DNA of 64,000 bases, taken from NCBI GenBank assembly GCA_032718565.1, contig JAVGVS010000390.1:160354-224353 (forward strand), given 5' to 3'. Origin of the DNA: Distichodus sexfasciatus. Its lineage: Eukaryota > Chordata > Actinopteri > Characiformes > Distichodontidae. This document shows, one piece after another, positions 1-10,885 of this stretch. Positions within the stretch are counted from its first letter, which is position 1. Every line of letters starts with the position of its first letter. Made by a program: the position numbers and the translations under genes. The notes beneath the pieces were generated by a model that worked only from the letters and a program-made list of their open reading frames with translations, did not search any database and was not told where the DNA came from.

Positions 1-1260
1 TCGACCGATAGTGGCGTTTCAGGGCCGATACCGATTATTGCTAGTTAACGGGGCCGATAAGCCATGTTTCGGAAACGATAGGCAAGAAAAGAACATTTTT
101 GACTTTTGCAAACGCCAAGCTCAGCTGAAACTGTCCTCTTCCCCTTCTCGGAGCTTCACGCTGCGCCGGTGACAACAAGGCTTCAGCGTTGATTGGCTAC
201 TACCGGCGTGACATCAGAGACGGTTTAAATGAAGCAGCGAGTCGAGCCGGCAAGAGACGGCAGCGGAGCCACAGTAGCGTCAGCTTGTAATTACATATCG
301 ATGAGGGTCAAAATTAAACCGATAACCGACAAAGCACTTGATATATCCCCCCCCGATAACCGGTCCGGCCCTTGTTCTTTCTACTCGGCCAGTTTTCACG
401 TCTCCAAAACTCGTTTTCTTGTGGAAATGCTTCTCCAGATTTTGAGCAAGCCTGCTAACAATTACACTCTGCCGGTCACCAGCTACCCCGGCGGTCATCC
501 CTCCCAGGGGTGGCATTACGGTGGTTACTGTCCCCAGCCTAATCCGAGTGGCCTGATCAGGGCTTGAGCCAGACACGTCAGAGGCCGACAGTTCCTGCGT
601 CACGCCCAAAACTAGGCCAAAAGTGCTGCTGCCTGGAGAGGAGGAGGAGGAGGAGGAGGAGGAGGATTTGAGCCTCTCTCAGCAGATAAAAACAGGGCCC
701 CGACCCCGGCAGAAGGGGTTATGTAACACAACCACAACACGCGCATCTTCTGGACGGCGCGTTAAAATTCCAAACCGCTGCAGAGGCTAGAAAATAAACG
801 AAGGTCAGCAGTTCAGCGTGCCAGCGTGCAGAGGCAGACTCGCTTTAGACGATGGTGTAACAAGAGGGCGAGACCTGGCACACACACACAAAAACACACT
901 TTATGGACGTTACATAACCGCTCGGAAACTCGGGCTGACCGTGTGAGGGAGAGAGCGAGAGAGCGGGAGAGAGAGCGAGAGAGCGCGAGCAGAGGAGACC
1001 CAACACCACCCTAATGTTGATGTTTTTATCAGCCTCTAAAAAGCTGGAAAATAAAAAGTGACCGCCGTGCGGTATATTCCCGTCCGCGCATCGGCTTGCA
1101 CTGGTCTCGGGCAGCACGTCTTACCAAGCCCAACTTTAAGCCGCAATCGTCTCGTCGATCAAATTCTTTTATTGAAAATGTGCTCGCTTAATCGCCCACC
1201 CCTACTTTAGCCAAACGTTAATGACCATTGGATGACCGTTGGATGACCTGAGCTGACCGT

Positions 1261-1294
<34 letters not shown>

Positions 1295-2181
1295 GTCTAA
1301 TCCCCGTCGCTCATAGGGTGGAAAACGACTAACGAGGCGCAAGAGCCAGCAGACGGGTTAATTGGTCTCAACCGCTTCTTTTTTTAATCCTCCGTCAGCA
1401 GCAGCAGCAGTGTGGTCGTTGTTGTTGTCGTCGTTTCTGCACGTGTTGCTGCGGTCAGCGCTGAGTCACCTCAGTGCTGCCGCACCACCGCCGCTCAGCT
1501 CGACGCCTCCGTACATTTTAGAATTTCCGCGTGACCGGCCGTCTTACATAAGCGGACTTACATTAGCCGCTGCGGAACGGCGTACGCCAGAGGCTTCCAG
1601 ACCGGACGCGGCACGGAAGTGACCCCCGTCCCGTCCAGTCCAGTCTACGACTACTATCCGTGTGTGTGTTTGCTTCAGTTACACTGAAAAATCACAAGGC
1701 TATGCACTCAGCAGTTGGTGGCGTAACGGTCACCCGCCGCGATCCGAAGGTCACCGGTCCAAATCCTGGAAGGTGCTTGTGATGGCTAATCGCACTTGTA
1801 AACGCAAGCTGTGGATTTACGAGCCGCCTCTGGAATGAGGTTTGTCCTTGTTTAGACAAACCTTAGGACAGCGGGGCAGTAAATCGGCCATAAAGAGCGG
1901 CAGGAGACGTCTCCGCGGGCGGCGCAGATAAGCGTAAAGTGGGCCAAGGGCAGGTCCGGCCTCAGCATGCGCGTTTAAAAGGAGAAAAACAGCAACAGTT
2001 CGTTCTGCAACTAACCAATATTTCGCTAATCGATTAATCTTCCGATTATTAATTTTTTTTACGATTAATCGTACGTGTATAGTAACGTGGACCCAACGAA
2101 CTGACCGTTAAACGAATTGCCCTCTGTCTTAAAAATCAACGTAATCGATTAGTTTGCTGCAGCCCTAGTGGTGGGACTCAC
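1..2181. other. MKNK2 intron, repeat-bearing, no exon seen
   Basis: This stretch is GC- and CpG-rich, with a GAG run near 640-664, a GA-rich run at 940-985 and a CA run at 1271-1292. GGCCGATA-type sequence at 1-60 resembles the tip of the hAT element at 3082. I searched for the next MKNK2 exon (APE region) on the minus strand and did not find it. Confidence 0.5.
1712..1780 (+). repeat. tRNA-derived SINE-like head (A and B box-like)
   Basis: TGGCGTAACGG resembles a Pol III A box, and GGTCCAAATCC about 30 bases later resembles a B box. This suggests the tRNA-like head of a SINE. No intact tRNA fold was established. Confidence 0.35.
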
Positions 2182-2277
2182 CGGAGTGAGGAGTTCGGGC
2201 GTGGAGATGGGCGAGCTGTCGCTGTTCAGCTTGATGCCGCTGCCCAGGTCGAAATCGCAGATCTTTACTGGAGAAAT
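2182..2277 (-). CDS. mknk2: MKNK2 coding exon 8 (DFD motif)
   Basis: 96 bp encoding ISPVKICDFDLGSG to ELLTP, ending at donor GTGAGT in phase 0. DFD replaces the usual DFG magnesium motif, a hallmark of MNK kinases. It is the last MKNK2 exon visible. Confidence 0.95.
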
Positions 2278-5200
2278 CTGCACGAAAGGAGACGAGGAAA
2301 AGCCGTTAGGGGAAGACGACGCCGACGCCGGACGCGGCGACGTTGAGGGACGGGTGCGGGGAAACCCGGGGCGGCGGGGCTAAGCGGTTAGACTTCGTTG
2401 AGTAATAAAAGCGATGTGTTAAAATAAAGCAGCGTTCATTATGTTGTCCATTTGATTTTCCCTTCAAAAAGTACCCATTAATAATGTACCAAACTCACCC
2501 GGTCGCTGTGCTCACACAGGATGTTCTCCGGCTTGAGGTCTCGATGTGCCATTCCTGAACAAAACACAACACTACGGTAAAAAAAAAAAAAAAACAGCAA
2601 CACCCACGTTGTTTTTTGTTTTTTTCAGCTTAAGTCCGACTCGATTTGGACCCGGTGCCGTTTCACACCTCCTTCGGCTCGGCTAGAGAACTTTACAAGA
2701 CGGAGCTGCATTTGTTCCGTTAAATGGGAACACAAATGACTCATCAGCACCCAGCCAGGGCTGCAGACGTTACGGATTTACGGAGGAGGACATAGACTGG
2801 GCGCATGAGGAAATCACTTTTTTAACCTTTGCCGTGTAGGAAGTCCAGAGCGCTGGCGATTTCCTGCACCACAATGCTGGCTTCCTGTTCACTAAAGTGC
2901 TGTCTTCTGTGGATGTGAGTCAACACCGAACCTGTAACATCACACACACAGACACACACACACACACACACACACGGTAAACTCCGGTCAGAATAGCAAG
3001 CTCGGTCACAACAGCGGGGTCACAAAATCAGCCGGTGGAGATGGACATTTTCATTTCCACTCCTGCTGACTCGATTTAAAGCAGGGATGCGCGAGATGGA
3101 AATTATCGGCCGATACCGGTATCCGATATTTTTGAATCCTTATACAAGCGATGTTGGCCAAAGTTCCGCTGGCCGCTCACGATTTTGGTGCGCAAAAATA
3201 ACACCCGACATTTCCAACGCGGCGCCGAGTCGAACGAGCGTGAACGTGGAGTGGAGCGAGGAATCGAATCGAAAGATTCGAAGAAAAAAAGTCACCTCCC
3301 GTCCTACGGAGAGTACCGCGTTCGGCCTCAGCCTGTGTTTGAAAGGAGAAAAAACGGCTGAAAATAATGCAACGGTTCGTTTTGCAACTAACCAATATTT
3401 TGCTAATCGATTAATCTTCCAATGATTTTTTTTTTTTTACGATTAATCGGATAAAAAAGGAGGGGGGGGGGAGCGGTCGTTTCCAGCCTTTTTTAATAAA
3501 CCAAACAGACTGTTTCTATATTTCTATATTTATTTTTTACTCTCTAACATTATAAAATGGGGAAAAAATATATTTTCCGATTCATTGAACATGAAGAAAT
3601 ATTGACGTTTTGGCCATTTTTAGCCAATTCGGACTCATTTTCCCCCTCTATACCTCATTTTTGACATTTCATTTTGGTGCTAATACACGATGGACACGTG
3701 TCGGAATTATCACTGTAAATATCAAGTAAATGTCTGTATTGTGAGTAGAACGCTAGATTTGACTGAACTGGACGCTTTAGTGAACGACTTCCCTGAGAGA
3801 GTCGTGAGCACTAACAAACGGTGTGTGTGTTTACGTCGTGGAAAATCTCATTCATGCGTTTCTACAGAATTACTTCCGTTTTTTTGTGACGGCATGACGC
3901 GGCCCTGGTTCTCGTCTCCTTCTTATTCTCCTTTTACGGCGGTCGGCGTCCACTTTGGAGAGTACCAGGTCAAATAGGGCGCGTGAGACTCTTCGTGTGC
4001 ACTACCTAGTGCACAGAGAGCCGTTAATATACAGCCATGATAAGAGCGCCTCGCCTACCAATAACACGCGTCATCAAATATCGACTAAACATATCGTGCA
4101 AATCTAAGCATCGGTCCGACGATGATCACTTAAAAATGAAGCGATTATGGGCGGACTCCGATGCGATGCCGATATTATCGCGCATCCCCAATTTAAAGCG
4201 CGAACTGATCCGTAAGCAGAATGAGGGAGCACCGTGATGGAACGTCTTAAGCACTCCACCTTCAAAACGGTCAACAAACCTCCTCTCAGCTTCTCAAACA
4301 CCAGGTAGAATTTCTCGTCTTCTTCGAAGAATTCCACCAGCTCTAGGATGTTTCTGTGACCCTGGCACTGGTACAGCATCTCTACTTCTCTGAACACCCT
4401 GCTCCGGCTGTGACCCGGTCTCTTCTCGATGATCTGGGGATGAAAATGAAGAGAACATGCCTCACTGTTAACTGGGGACGCACCGACCCAACTTCTTCCC
4501 CGTTCCGATGCCGATTTCGATGCCGAAACTTGGGCTCTGGGTATGGGCCGATCTCGAGTAGCGATCCGATGCCAGTTTTTAATGAAGCCGCCGACATGGC
4601 GCACGTTAGTCGCTGACGCGGGGCACGTTAGCCACGAACGCAGCGCACGTTAGCCCCAGACGCCCCGCACGTTAGCCGCCGACGCCCCGCACGTTAGCCA
4701 CATTAGCAACTGACTAAAGTTACGCTAAGGTAGTTTTCTTGGTTGACGAGGTCTCTGACCTGCAGGTTTCACTCTGTAGCACCAAATCCCTGACCCAAGG
4801 CTCCCAAACCGACCCCCCGCCAACACACACACACACACACACACACTTTCATTGTGAGGGAACAGTAAGAGAGGGGGATTAACACACAGACACCAGACAC
4901 TCACAAAGCGAATCCACAGACCACCGAGTCAGCAAGTCACCACACAAACACACGGCAGCTCTGCCAGAAACTCTGATGTGACGCACACACACACACACAC
5001 ACACACCGGAGCCGAACCCCAGTCACGACTTCCTCTTATCAAGACGGATCAGTTATGCCTTGGAACCATCAAACATTGAACATTGCAAAACTTGATAAAA
5101 CTTCCACAAAAATAATTTGTTAATGGATGGTAACGGAGGCCAGATGTTCAATTAATGAAGCGATACTGATTCGAGGTCATGTCAGACAGCCTTAGCTGCA

Positions 5201-7798
5201 AGAAATAATTGATCATTACAATCAATCATTAAAATAGCTGCCAACTAATTTACTAATCAATTAGCTGTTTACGTCCAACATCAGGTCAATTTACAAACAA
5301 ATGTGGCATAAACGAGAATTAATCGTAATGAACTAAAATAAGGTAAAGATTTGCATTAATTGCGATACTGATTTCAGATCGTATCGTCCTGCCCTAAACA
5401 CAGCTAAAGCAGTTCTTGGCTGCATCACGTAAACACAGACGTAATCACAGTCTATTCCAGGATCACCACGCAGAGGTGCAGACCTGAACGACCAGCACCG
5501 GGGTCCAGTAACGACCCGGCCGGAAGTCAACGCGGGAATCTGTCGACACAGCGCTGCGTATCTGTAGTGACAGAGGACGAATTTAGGAAACGGGGGGGGG
5601 GCAGAGACGCACGTCTCGTCGCTCAGGCGGAATGCCGTACCGCTTCCACGTTCCAGCAGGAACGCCAGGCGTCTGCTTCGAATGGCGCGCTCCCTCTAGT
5701 AGAGCTGCGCGACACAGCCTCAAATCAGCGTCGCGGTTGATTTCACATTTCGTCTCCGTTACGGTTAACGAGCGAGAGAAGGGTGAAATTCGGAATGTCG
5801 GTTTCAATTCTTTTTTGATCAATTGCACAGCCCCCACCTAACGTCTAGAAAAGGGGGCCGTAAAAAGGCAGGGCCCATCGGCGCAGCAGGTAAACAGTCC
5901 CGTCCGACATTTTCGGCACCGCTCTCACTGTTTCCCTTTGTTTGCTGGAATGAACGGCGTGTACTGTCCTCGCTCGCTGCTGCTGCTGTTGCTGCTGCTG
6001 CTGCTTTACAGAGACCGGACACACAACACGGCCCACTGTTTTCACATTTTCCCGGCCTGGCAGATAGGACGCAGGTGGGGGGGGGGAGTGAAAGAGGAAG
6101 CTTCTCTGCTGAGCACACACAACGGGTCATCCCCGAAGCACAGCCGAAATGCAGGAACATTGCAGAGCAGAACAGTTTCACTGTGGTAAATGGTGCTCAC
6201 CTTAACCGCATACTCTTTGTTGGTGATCAGACTGACGCACGACTGTACCACAGCGTACGCTCCTTCCCCAAGGACCTCGTCCTGGAGTCTGTAAACATCT
6301 GCGAAACGTGCAAAAACACCTTTCAGATGATACAGCCTCATTCGTCAAATTATCCTCCATGTTGATTTATGCTGAGACGAAGTCGAACGATCTATTTCGA
6401 GGACATATGAACATGAAACACAGGTGTAAACAGACAAATTCACTTAAGAAATCATGTGCATTCTTGCACACAAATAAAATAAGCAAATCCGCTTTTTCTG
6501 CAGCGGACGGAGTGACGTAAATGACCCCCGTAACGTCCGTGACGGATTGAGGAAACGAAGCGGCAGCTCGCCTTCAAAGCGTCCCGTGAAGCTGTCGGTA
6601 GCTCTGCATCTCTTCTTCTTCTTGTTTCTCTTCTTGGCATTGGGGATGTCGATGGGCTGGCTGGATGGCACGTCTGAAGGACAAGGGAAAGTTGAGTCAA
6701 CAAGTGCAGTGCAGGGTGTGCAACATCCAGACTCGGGAAGCAAGACTAAAAGGAGAGTTTAGCGTCGCTATGTGCATAAAGCAAAGTCTGCTGGTCTAAT
6801 TGACCACACAGAGATAACGATTGGCTTTGGAGAAACAGGGTTACTTTAGGGCGCATGGCACAGTGGTATGACATAACTGGGTAATGGTCAAGGCTAAAGA
6901 AACAAACAAAAACAGAACAGACAGACAGACAGCAACAATAACAGCAAAAATCTCACCAGGTCTTGAACGCAGATTCAAATCAAACTCAGTCTTGTGCAGA
7001 CGGGATTCTCTTTGGTCAAATTCATCCGTCTCAAAAGGGTTTTCGCCCTGAAAAAGGCATTCACATGAAGTGGCACACTTAACGAAAAACTGGTATCCAA
7101 TCGCCCTCAGCATTGGTATCGGAACTGAAAAAGTTGGATCGGTGCATCCCTACTACAAACTTTGCTTTGCTTTTAAAATTTTGCTTTGCCTCGCCCTCAA
7201 GTACACATGGGTCCGCTAAGTGGCTCAGATTTTTGGGTACTTAGTAAACATGGCATGATACCACTTTTTTATAGCCAATAACAATATTGTAAATTCAGAT
7301 ATCTGCCGATACGACACAAATCCAACACAGTTTCTGAGTCTTTTTTAAACAGAAAACAGAAAATGATCCAGTCGTCAACAGACCGATATGCCATCCACGT
7401 ATCGCCTCGGTGCCATCTCTAGCGCTTAGTTACTGGAACTGGATCCTGTACCTTGGTTTGCGAGAATACATCAACCCACATCGATTCACGGATTCAAAAT
7501 GAAAATGAAAACTTTGTACATATAGTAGACACTTAATACTGAACAGGTTTGTCAATAAAAAAACGGGTTTGAACTAGTGGTCTGGTTGAACTCAGGAATA
7601 AAAATGACATTTTGGTTGCTTTTTGTGATTTGATTTGAACGGAATCTGTACTGGAGCTACACTGGAAGGAAGAATAGAAAGAGTACAATTCTAGTTGCAG
7701 TGAAAAAGTCCTGAATTTCTTCCACCTTCACGCCAAAAGGGACTGACCTTAAATGAGCGGTGGAACCCCACAACTTCTGTGTTTTTCTTTTGCACCAT
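2182..7798 (-). CDS. mknk2: MKNK2, MAP kinase-interacting Ser/Thr kinase 2 (5' eight coding exons; 3' end off window)
   Basis: MNK2 is activated by ERK/p38 and phosphorylates eIF4E on the eIF4F cap complex. Spliced exons run from the start at 7798 down to 2182 and give about 251 residues; the human protein has about 465. The N-terminus MVQKK..GFHRSFK, the linker SQPIDIPNAKKR with a basic run (the eIF4G/importin-binding region in the family), the glycine loop GEGAYAVV (res 92-99), Lys114 in YAVK, HRDLKPEN (204-211) and the MNK-specific DFD in place of DFG (227-229) are all visible. Linker and N-terminus match MKNK2 better than MKNK1. Exon lengths and phases agree throughout. The APE segment, C-lobe and MAPK-docking tail are not found in 1-2181 and should lie beyond the left edge. 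Which teleost paralogue (a or b) cannot be decided. Confidence 0.95.
2499..2554 (-). CDS. mknk2: MKNK2 coding exon 7 (catalytic loop)
   Basis: A short 56-bp exon encoding GMAHRDLKPENILCEHSDR, with the catalytic Asp and Asn of HRDLKPEN. The flanking sites are GTTCAG and GTGAGT. Confidence 0.95.
2827..2931 (-). CDS. mknk2: MKNK2 coding exon 6
   Basis: 105 bp encoding GSVLTHIHRRQHF to ALDFLHGK, helices alpha-D and alpha-E of the kinase. The acceptor is TGTTACAG and the donor GTTAAA. Confidence 0.93.
3082..4190. mobile_element. Non-autonomous hAT element with perfect 8-bp target duplication
   Basis: The element lies in the MKNK2 intron between exons 5 and 6. It begins CAGGGATGCGCGA and ends with the inverse TCGCGCATCCCCA (two mismatches at the outer bases). 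ATTTAAAG flanks it exactly on both sides (3074-3081 and 4191-4198). It has no recognisable transposase. Parts near 3530-3950 resemble the element at 40440-42133, so the two are probably relatives. Confidence 0.88.
4280..4433 (-). CDS. mknk2: MKNK2 coding exon 5 (alpha-C helix to hinge)
   Basis: 154 bp, starting IIEKRPGHSRSR. It carries the alpha-C glutamate in FREVEML and the hinge FYLVFEKLRG, and ends phase 1 at GTTTGT. This is the most strongly conserved exon visible. Confidence 0.96.
4434..6200. other. MKNK2 intron between exons 4 and 5
   Basis: It holds a hAT-tip-like segment (4468-4570, start GGGGACGCACCGA), the 22-bp tandem repeat, CA runs at 4823-4846 and 4985-5006, and a CTG/GCT run at 5978-6005. 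No coding exon was recognised. Long open frames around the CTG run are composition artefacts. Confidence 0.5.
4601..4700. repeat. 22-bp tandem repeat, five units
   Basis: GCACGTTAG recurs at 4601, 4623, 4645, 4667 and 4689, an exact 22-base period, in a CpG-rich unit. It lies in the MKNK2 intron upstream of exon 5. Confidence 0.85.
6201..6298 (-). CDS. mknk2: MKNK2 coding exon 4 (glycine loop, ATP lysine)
   Basis: 98 bp, residues 82-114. It contains the glycine-rich loop GEGAYAVV and ends at the ATP-anchoring lysine of YAVK, then donor GTGAGC. The acceptor is TTTCGCAG. Confidence 0.95.
6572..6673 (-). CDS. mknk2: MKNK2 coding exon 3 (basic linker), GC donor
   Basis: Residues 48-81 carry SQPIDIPNAKKR, a Lys/Arg run and ATDSFTGRFE, the basic region ahead of the kinase domain. 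The acceptor is TCCTTCAG. The donor is AAG followed by GCGAGC, so the dinucleotide is GC rather than GT. The phase (G then AT) restores the conserved ED-V-Y junction, and no GT nearby gives that junction. Confidence 0.92.
6957..7047 (-). CDS. mknk2: MKNK2 coding exon 2
   Basis: It begins GENPFE after a TTTTTCAG acceptor and ends with a phase-1 GTGAGA donor; 91 bp, residues 18-47. It corresponds to the acidic, poorly conserved N-terminal region after GQNPFE of human MKNK2. Confidence 0.88.
7748..7798 (-). CDS. mknk2: MKNK2 coding exon 1 (start codon)
   Basis: This exon encodes 17 residues starting MVQKK and ending HRSFK, followed by donor GTCAGT (phase 0). The length and sequence match the conserved first coding exon of vertebrate MKNK2, which fixes the start codon. 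Confidence 0.93.
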
Positions 7799-8115
7799 GT
7801 TAAATGGAGGTGAGGAGAGCGTTGCTGTTTGTTCAGGTCAGTGCAGCACAATGCAGAACCTCTTCACGTCCAACACCAAACGGGCAAAATCAGAGTTTCA
7901 CACACTGCACAACACAGAAATCAGACACTAAGTCCCTGTTCGAACCTGTTAACAGTACAAGTATGAAGCAAAATAAATTTGGTCGCTGATAATGATTCCA
8001 CCTGACATGCACAACTGTGTAGACTGCTACACAAGCAGGACTGCAATAATAAAACTAAATCACTGCATGAAAATAACTGCTGGCTTATTAAGCTCATCTT
8101 ACAGAGACCAGGTAT

Positions 8116-8961
8116 TAGGGGTGTGCAAAAAAAAAACAAAAAAAAACAATCGAATCACGATTCTTTCTCTGTTGCTTCAAAATCGATTCATGCATTCCAA
8201 AAAAAAGATTCATAATTTTAAACTATAGTTTACTCTCTCCCCCGACCTTACAGATCAGGGGTGGGCAATTAATTTTCCCAAGGAGCCACATGACAAATTT
8301 GAATTGATATGGAGAGCCAAACCAATAGACTGTAATCAACTCTGCTCAACTAAAGTTCAATTGTCTAGTTTTGATTAGCTCTTACGGTTAATACTAGTTA
8401 CGTTAAGTTATAACCGGGAATATTATGTCTTTCTACAATTTTATTTTTGAGAATACGTTCTTCTAACAACAAAAGCAATATTGAAATATGCACATTTTTG
8501 CATTATTTCACCTTCAGAATAAAAGCCGTGCAGTTGAACGGCGTGCATAAATTACTTTTGTCTGATCTTTATGTTTGTTATTTCACGCTGTCCTCAGACG
8601 GGCCGGCCAGGGACACCCGAAGGGCCGGATGTGGCCCTCGGGAAGGGCAATGGCCAGGTCTGCTATAGATGGTGCAATGTGGAAATCTGCCCAGGTAGAG
8701 CTCCTTCGCATGAGCATGAAGGAAAAGCAGTCAGTACCTGTACGTATGCATTACATTTAGTAAACTACATCTGATTCAGCGAGATCCTTGTGTTGATCTG
8801 CCACGGTCAAATGGGAGAAGAAACTCAAAACAGCAATCTGGAAACAGACTCATCAATGCATTGAATCGTTTTATGAATCAAGAATTGCGAATCGCTTTGG
8901 AATCGAATCATGAGCCCAAGAATCGGAATCAAATGGAGATTCTCTGAATCGTGCACCCCTA
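8116..8961. mobile_element. hAT-type MITE, outer element of a nest
   Basis: The ends TAGGGGTGTGCA and its inverse TGCACCCCTA are followed by subterminal CGATTC-rich sequence. The flanks CCAGGTAT and TCAGATAT match at 6 of 8 positions, both differences being transitions, as expected of an aged 8-bp hAT duplication. A second hAT element (8256-8662) sits inside. Confidence 0.75.
8256..8662 (+). mobile_element. hAT-type MITE, inner element (uninterrupted copy)
   Basis: It begins CAGGGGTGGGCAATTAATTT and ends CCAGGTCTG. The flanks TTACAGAT and CTATAGAT match at 6 of 8 bases. A second copy of the same family is at 47963-52000, where a LINE has inserted, so this 407-bp copy is the empty-site reference. 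Confidence 0.8.
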
Positions 8962-9624
8962 TCAGATATGTTTATATATTCAAAAACGACATTTCTCCAG
9001 GATCTGCATTCTGCTCAGGTTGTTTCACTTACAATTAAAATCAACACACATATAGGGATGTCAAGCTGGACTTTGACTTATTCACCTAACTGTTAAAAGA
9101 GCTTAAAAGGTAAAACAGTTATTTGTTCAAATATGGTAACTCTTTTTAGACCGGTTTTAACCTATATTTAATTGTCAACCTTTTACGTGTATAGAGATAT
9201 TTTAAGCAGTAATTATTATTAAATTATTTAAAATCTATTTTTAGTTTTATTGCTGTTGTTGCTCTATTTTTATTTATTTATTATACCTTCTTTTGGGGGA
9301 GGATCAGAAAAGTCGCTTAAAAAAATACACAATTTTAAAAGGACAAAAACCTTTCCACACAAACCTGCAGGAATAAGCTTAATTCTCTTCTATCACGACA
9401 AAATTATCCAAAAAGTGTCCAAATCAATAAGGTAGGACTTAATTTTTAAGAGCAAAAAGTTTGAGTCATGAAATATGGAGCCGCGCAAAACCTGCAGCCA
9501 GCTAACGCGACTAAAACAGCCATTAAACCAACTCAACTGTGCACAAGTTCTGCAAGCGCCCTCAAACTCAGACCTTTTGAAAATCACTATTATGACTAAA
9601 TCTGTGGAAGATTAACTTATTTAC

Positions 9625-9871
9625 CCCCCGTCGCGTCGCTAATCAGCCGTGAAGCTCCAGCGTTTCGGACGCCGCTTCCACCGAGCGCCAGTGAGTCGCC
9701 GAAATCCACCGTTAAACCTCTTCTCCCTCAGGAAGCCGGCCCGCCTTCCTATTTATAACCTCTGCTATAAACCCCGCCCATTCCAAATATATAGGCCAAT
9801 CACACGCCGGTAAACAGACGCCGACCGCTGAACTCGAGACCGGATTGGCCAGCTCAAGTGGTGGGGGCGGG
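9625..9871 (-). promoter_or_regulatory. Probable MKNK2 promoter and non-coding first exon
   Basis: Reading the minus strand there is a GC box (9863-9871), a CCAAT-type box (9844-9849), a second CCAAT-type box (9795-9800), a GC box near 9771-9780 and TATAAA at 9752-9757. This predicts a start near 9722-9727, about 70-75 bases from the nearer CCAAT box. A GC-rich stretch follows and ends at a possible donor (GT at 9624-9623). It lies 1.8 kb upstream of the MKNK2 start codon, whose exon would be reached by splicing. The assignment rests on position and motifs only; the CCAAT and GC boxes could also serve a gene on the other strand. Confidence 0.5.
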
Positions 9872-9879
9872 GCCTTCTG

Positions 9880-10885
9880 GGATTCTGACGTGCTGGAAGC
9901 GGAGGCGCAGGTGCTGCACGTACTGGCCGTGTTCGCTGCTGAGTATGGACAGCCGTTTGAGGATTTATTCTGTTATGCTCGATATCATCACAGCACCTGC
10001 GCACCAGTCTGGTCTTTGGCTTTTTTAAAGTTAAGCTTTTTCATCAACCAGTTAACTAGCGGGTCTGTGACTAGTTAACTAGTAAGGCCTAAAATGCTCA
10101 CTAGTAGCACGTGTTGGCCAATGTCCACGAGCTGCACTAGTGAGGGAGTTTTGACTTTATTAGAGTAACTAGTGTAACTAGTAAGTGACAATTGTTCACT
10201 AGTGACACGAGTGTGAGTCTAATTGCCCTTACAGGTCAACTAGTGAGGGTGAAAATGTGCACTAATGAAGGACAAAGTGAACACTTGTTAACTCGTTGAA
10301 GTGTCTTTTGCTTCTACTAGTTAACTAGTGTGGCTTAAAGTGTTTACTAGTCATACTAGTGAAAGCCAAAATGCTCACTAGTGCCACTAGTTGAATAAAA
10401 GAGGCAAACCTTGAATGCTCAAACGGCTTTCCATAGTAGAAGGCGTGTCCACTCCATGCTGCTTACTGATTAACTCAAGAATTCTGTTGATGTTGGAGGT
10501 GGAGCACAAGAAGGTTACAGTGTCACAGCACACACATAATATTGGGCTTGTAAATCACAGTTTTCTTTGTGACACAATATGATATTGATCCACTGAACAA
10601 TGATTCAATGTCTGCCGATATCACTTTTATTCATATAAAATCACAAAAAGCAATACATTTATTACTTGACCTGTTTATTCCTGCGAATCCAGATTTTGAA
10701 ATTAAAAAGCTTGTCTTTTGCTAAAAATATGATAAAAGCAGTGAAACATTGTGCAGTTGTGGGATGTAAAAGAGACTGGTGCAAGATTTAACAGGAATTG
10801 CAGTAAAGAATGAAGTGAAGCTTCTGTGACAAAGTGATAAACAAGGGAAAAATCAAGACAGAAATTGCAATGCAATGTTCATAAT
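9880..10885. repeat. Intergenic sequence with an ACTAGT-rich block
   Basis: Between about 10056 and 10392 the hexamer ACTAGT occurs about 14 times, often as paired TAACTAGT/CACTAGTG contexts. The rest is AT-rich with nothing recognised. Confidence 0.7.

Larger units (their letters stand above)
7799..9624. other. Presumed first intron of MKNK2
   Basis: The interval separates the start-codon exon from the proposed non-coding exon. It contains the nested hAT pair described separately; the remainder is AT-rich with no recognised feature. Confidence 0.45.

Noticed and set aside
1712..1780. A true tRNA gene
   Set aside because: Box-like motifs are present, but no cloverleaf with acceptor stem could be drawn; kept only as SINE-like.
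3690..3977. 95-residue cysteine-containing frame
   Set aside because: It lies within the hAT element and has no match to a transposase domain.
5819..6365. Long frames on both strands around the CTG repeat
   Set aside because: They follow a trinucleotide run and GC-rich sequence; the real signal is MKNK2 exon 4 at 6201-6298.
4468..7155. Inverse hAT tips at 4468 and 7155 looking like one large element that captured MKNK2 exons
   Set aside because: The flanks do not form an 8-bp duplication (GTTAACTG-like versus ACTACAAA), so these are better explained as two separate copies in opposite orientation.
9765..10078. Arg/Pro-rich and other frames across the GC-rich promoter region
   Set aside because: They overlap GC and CCAAT boxes and have no domain or splice support.
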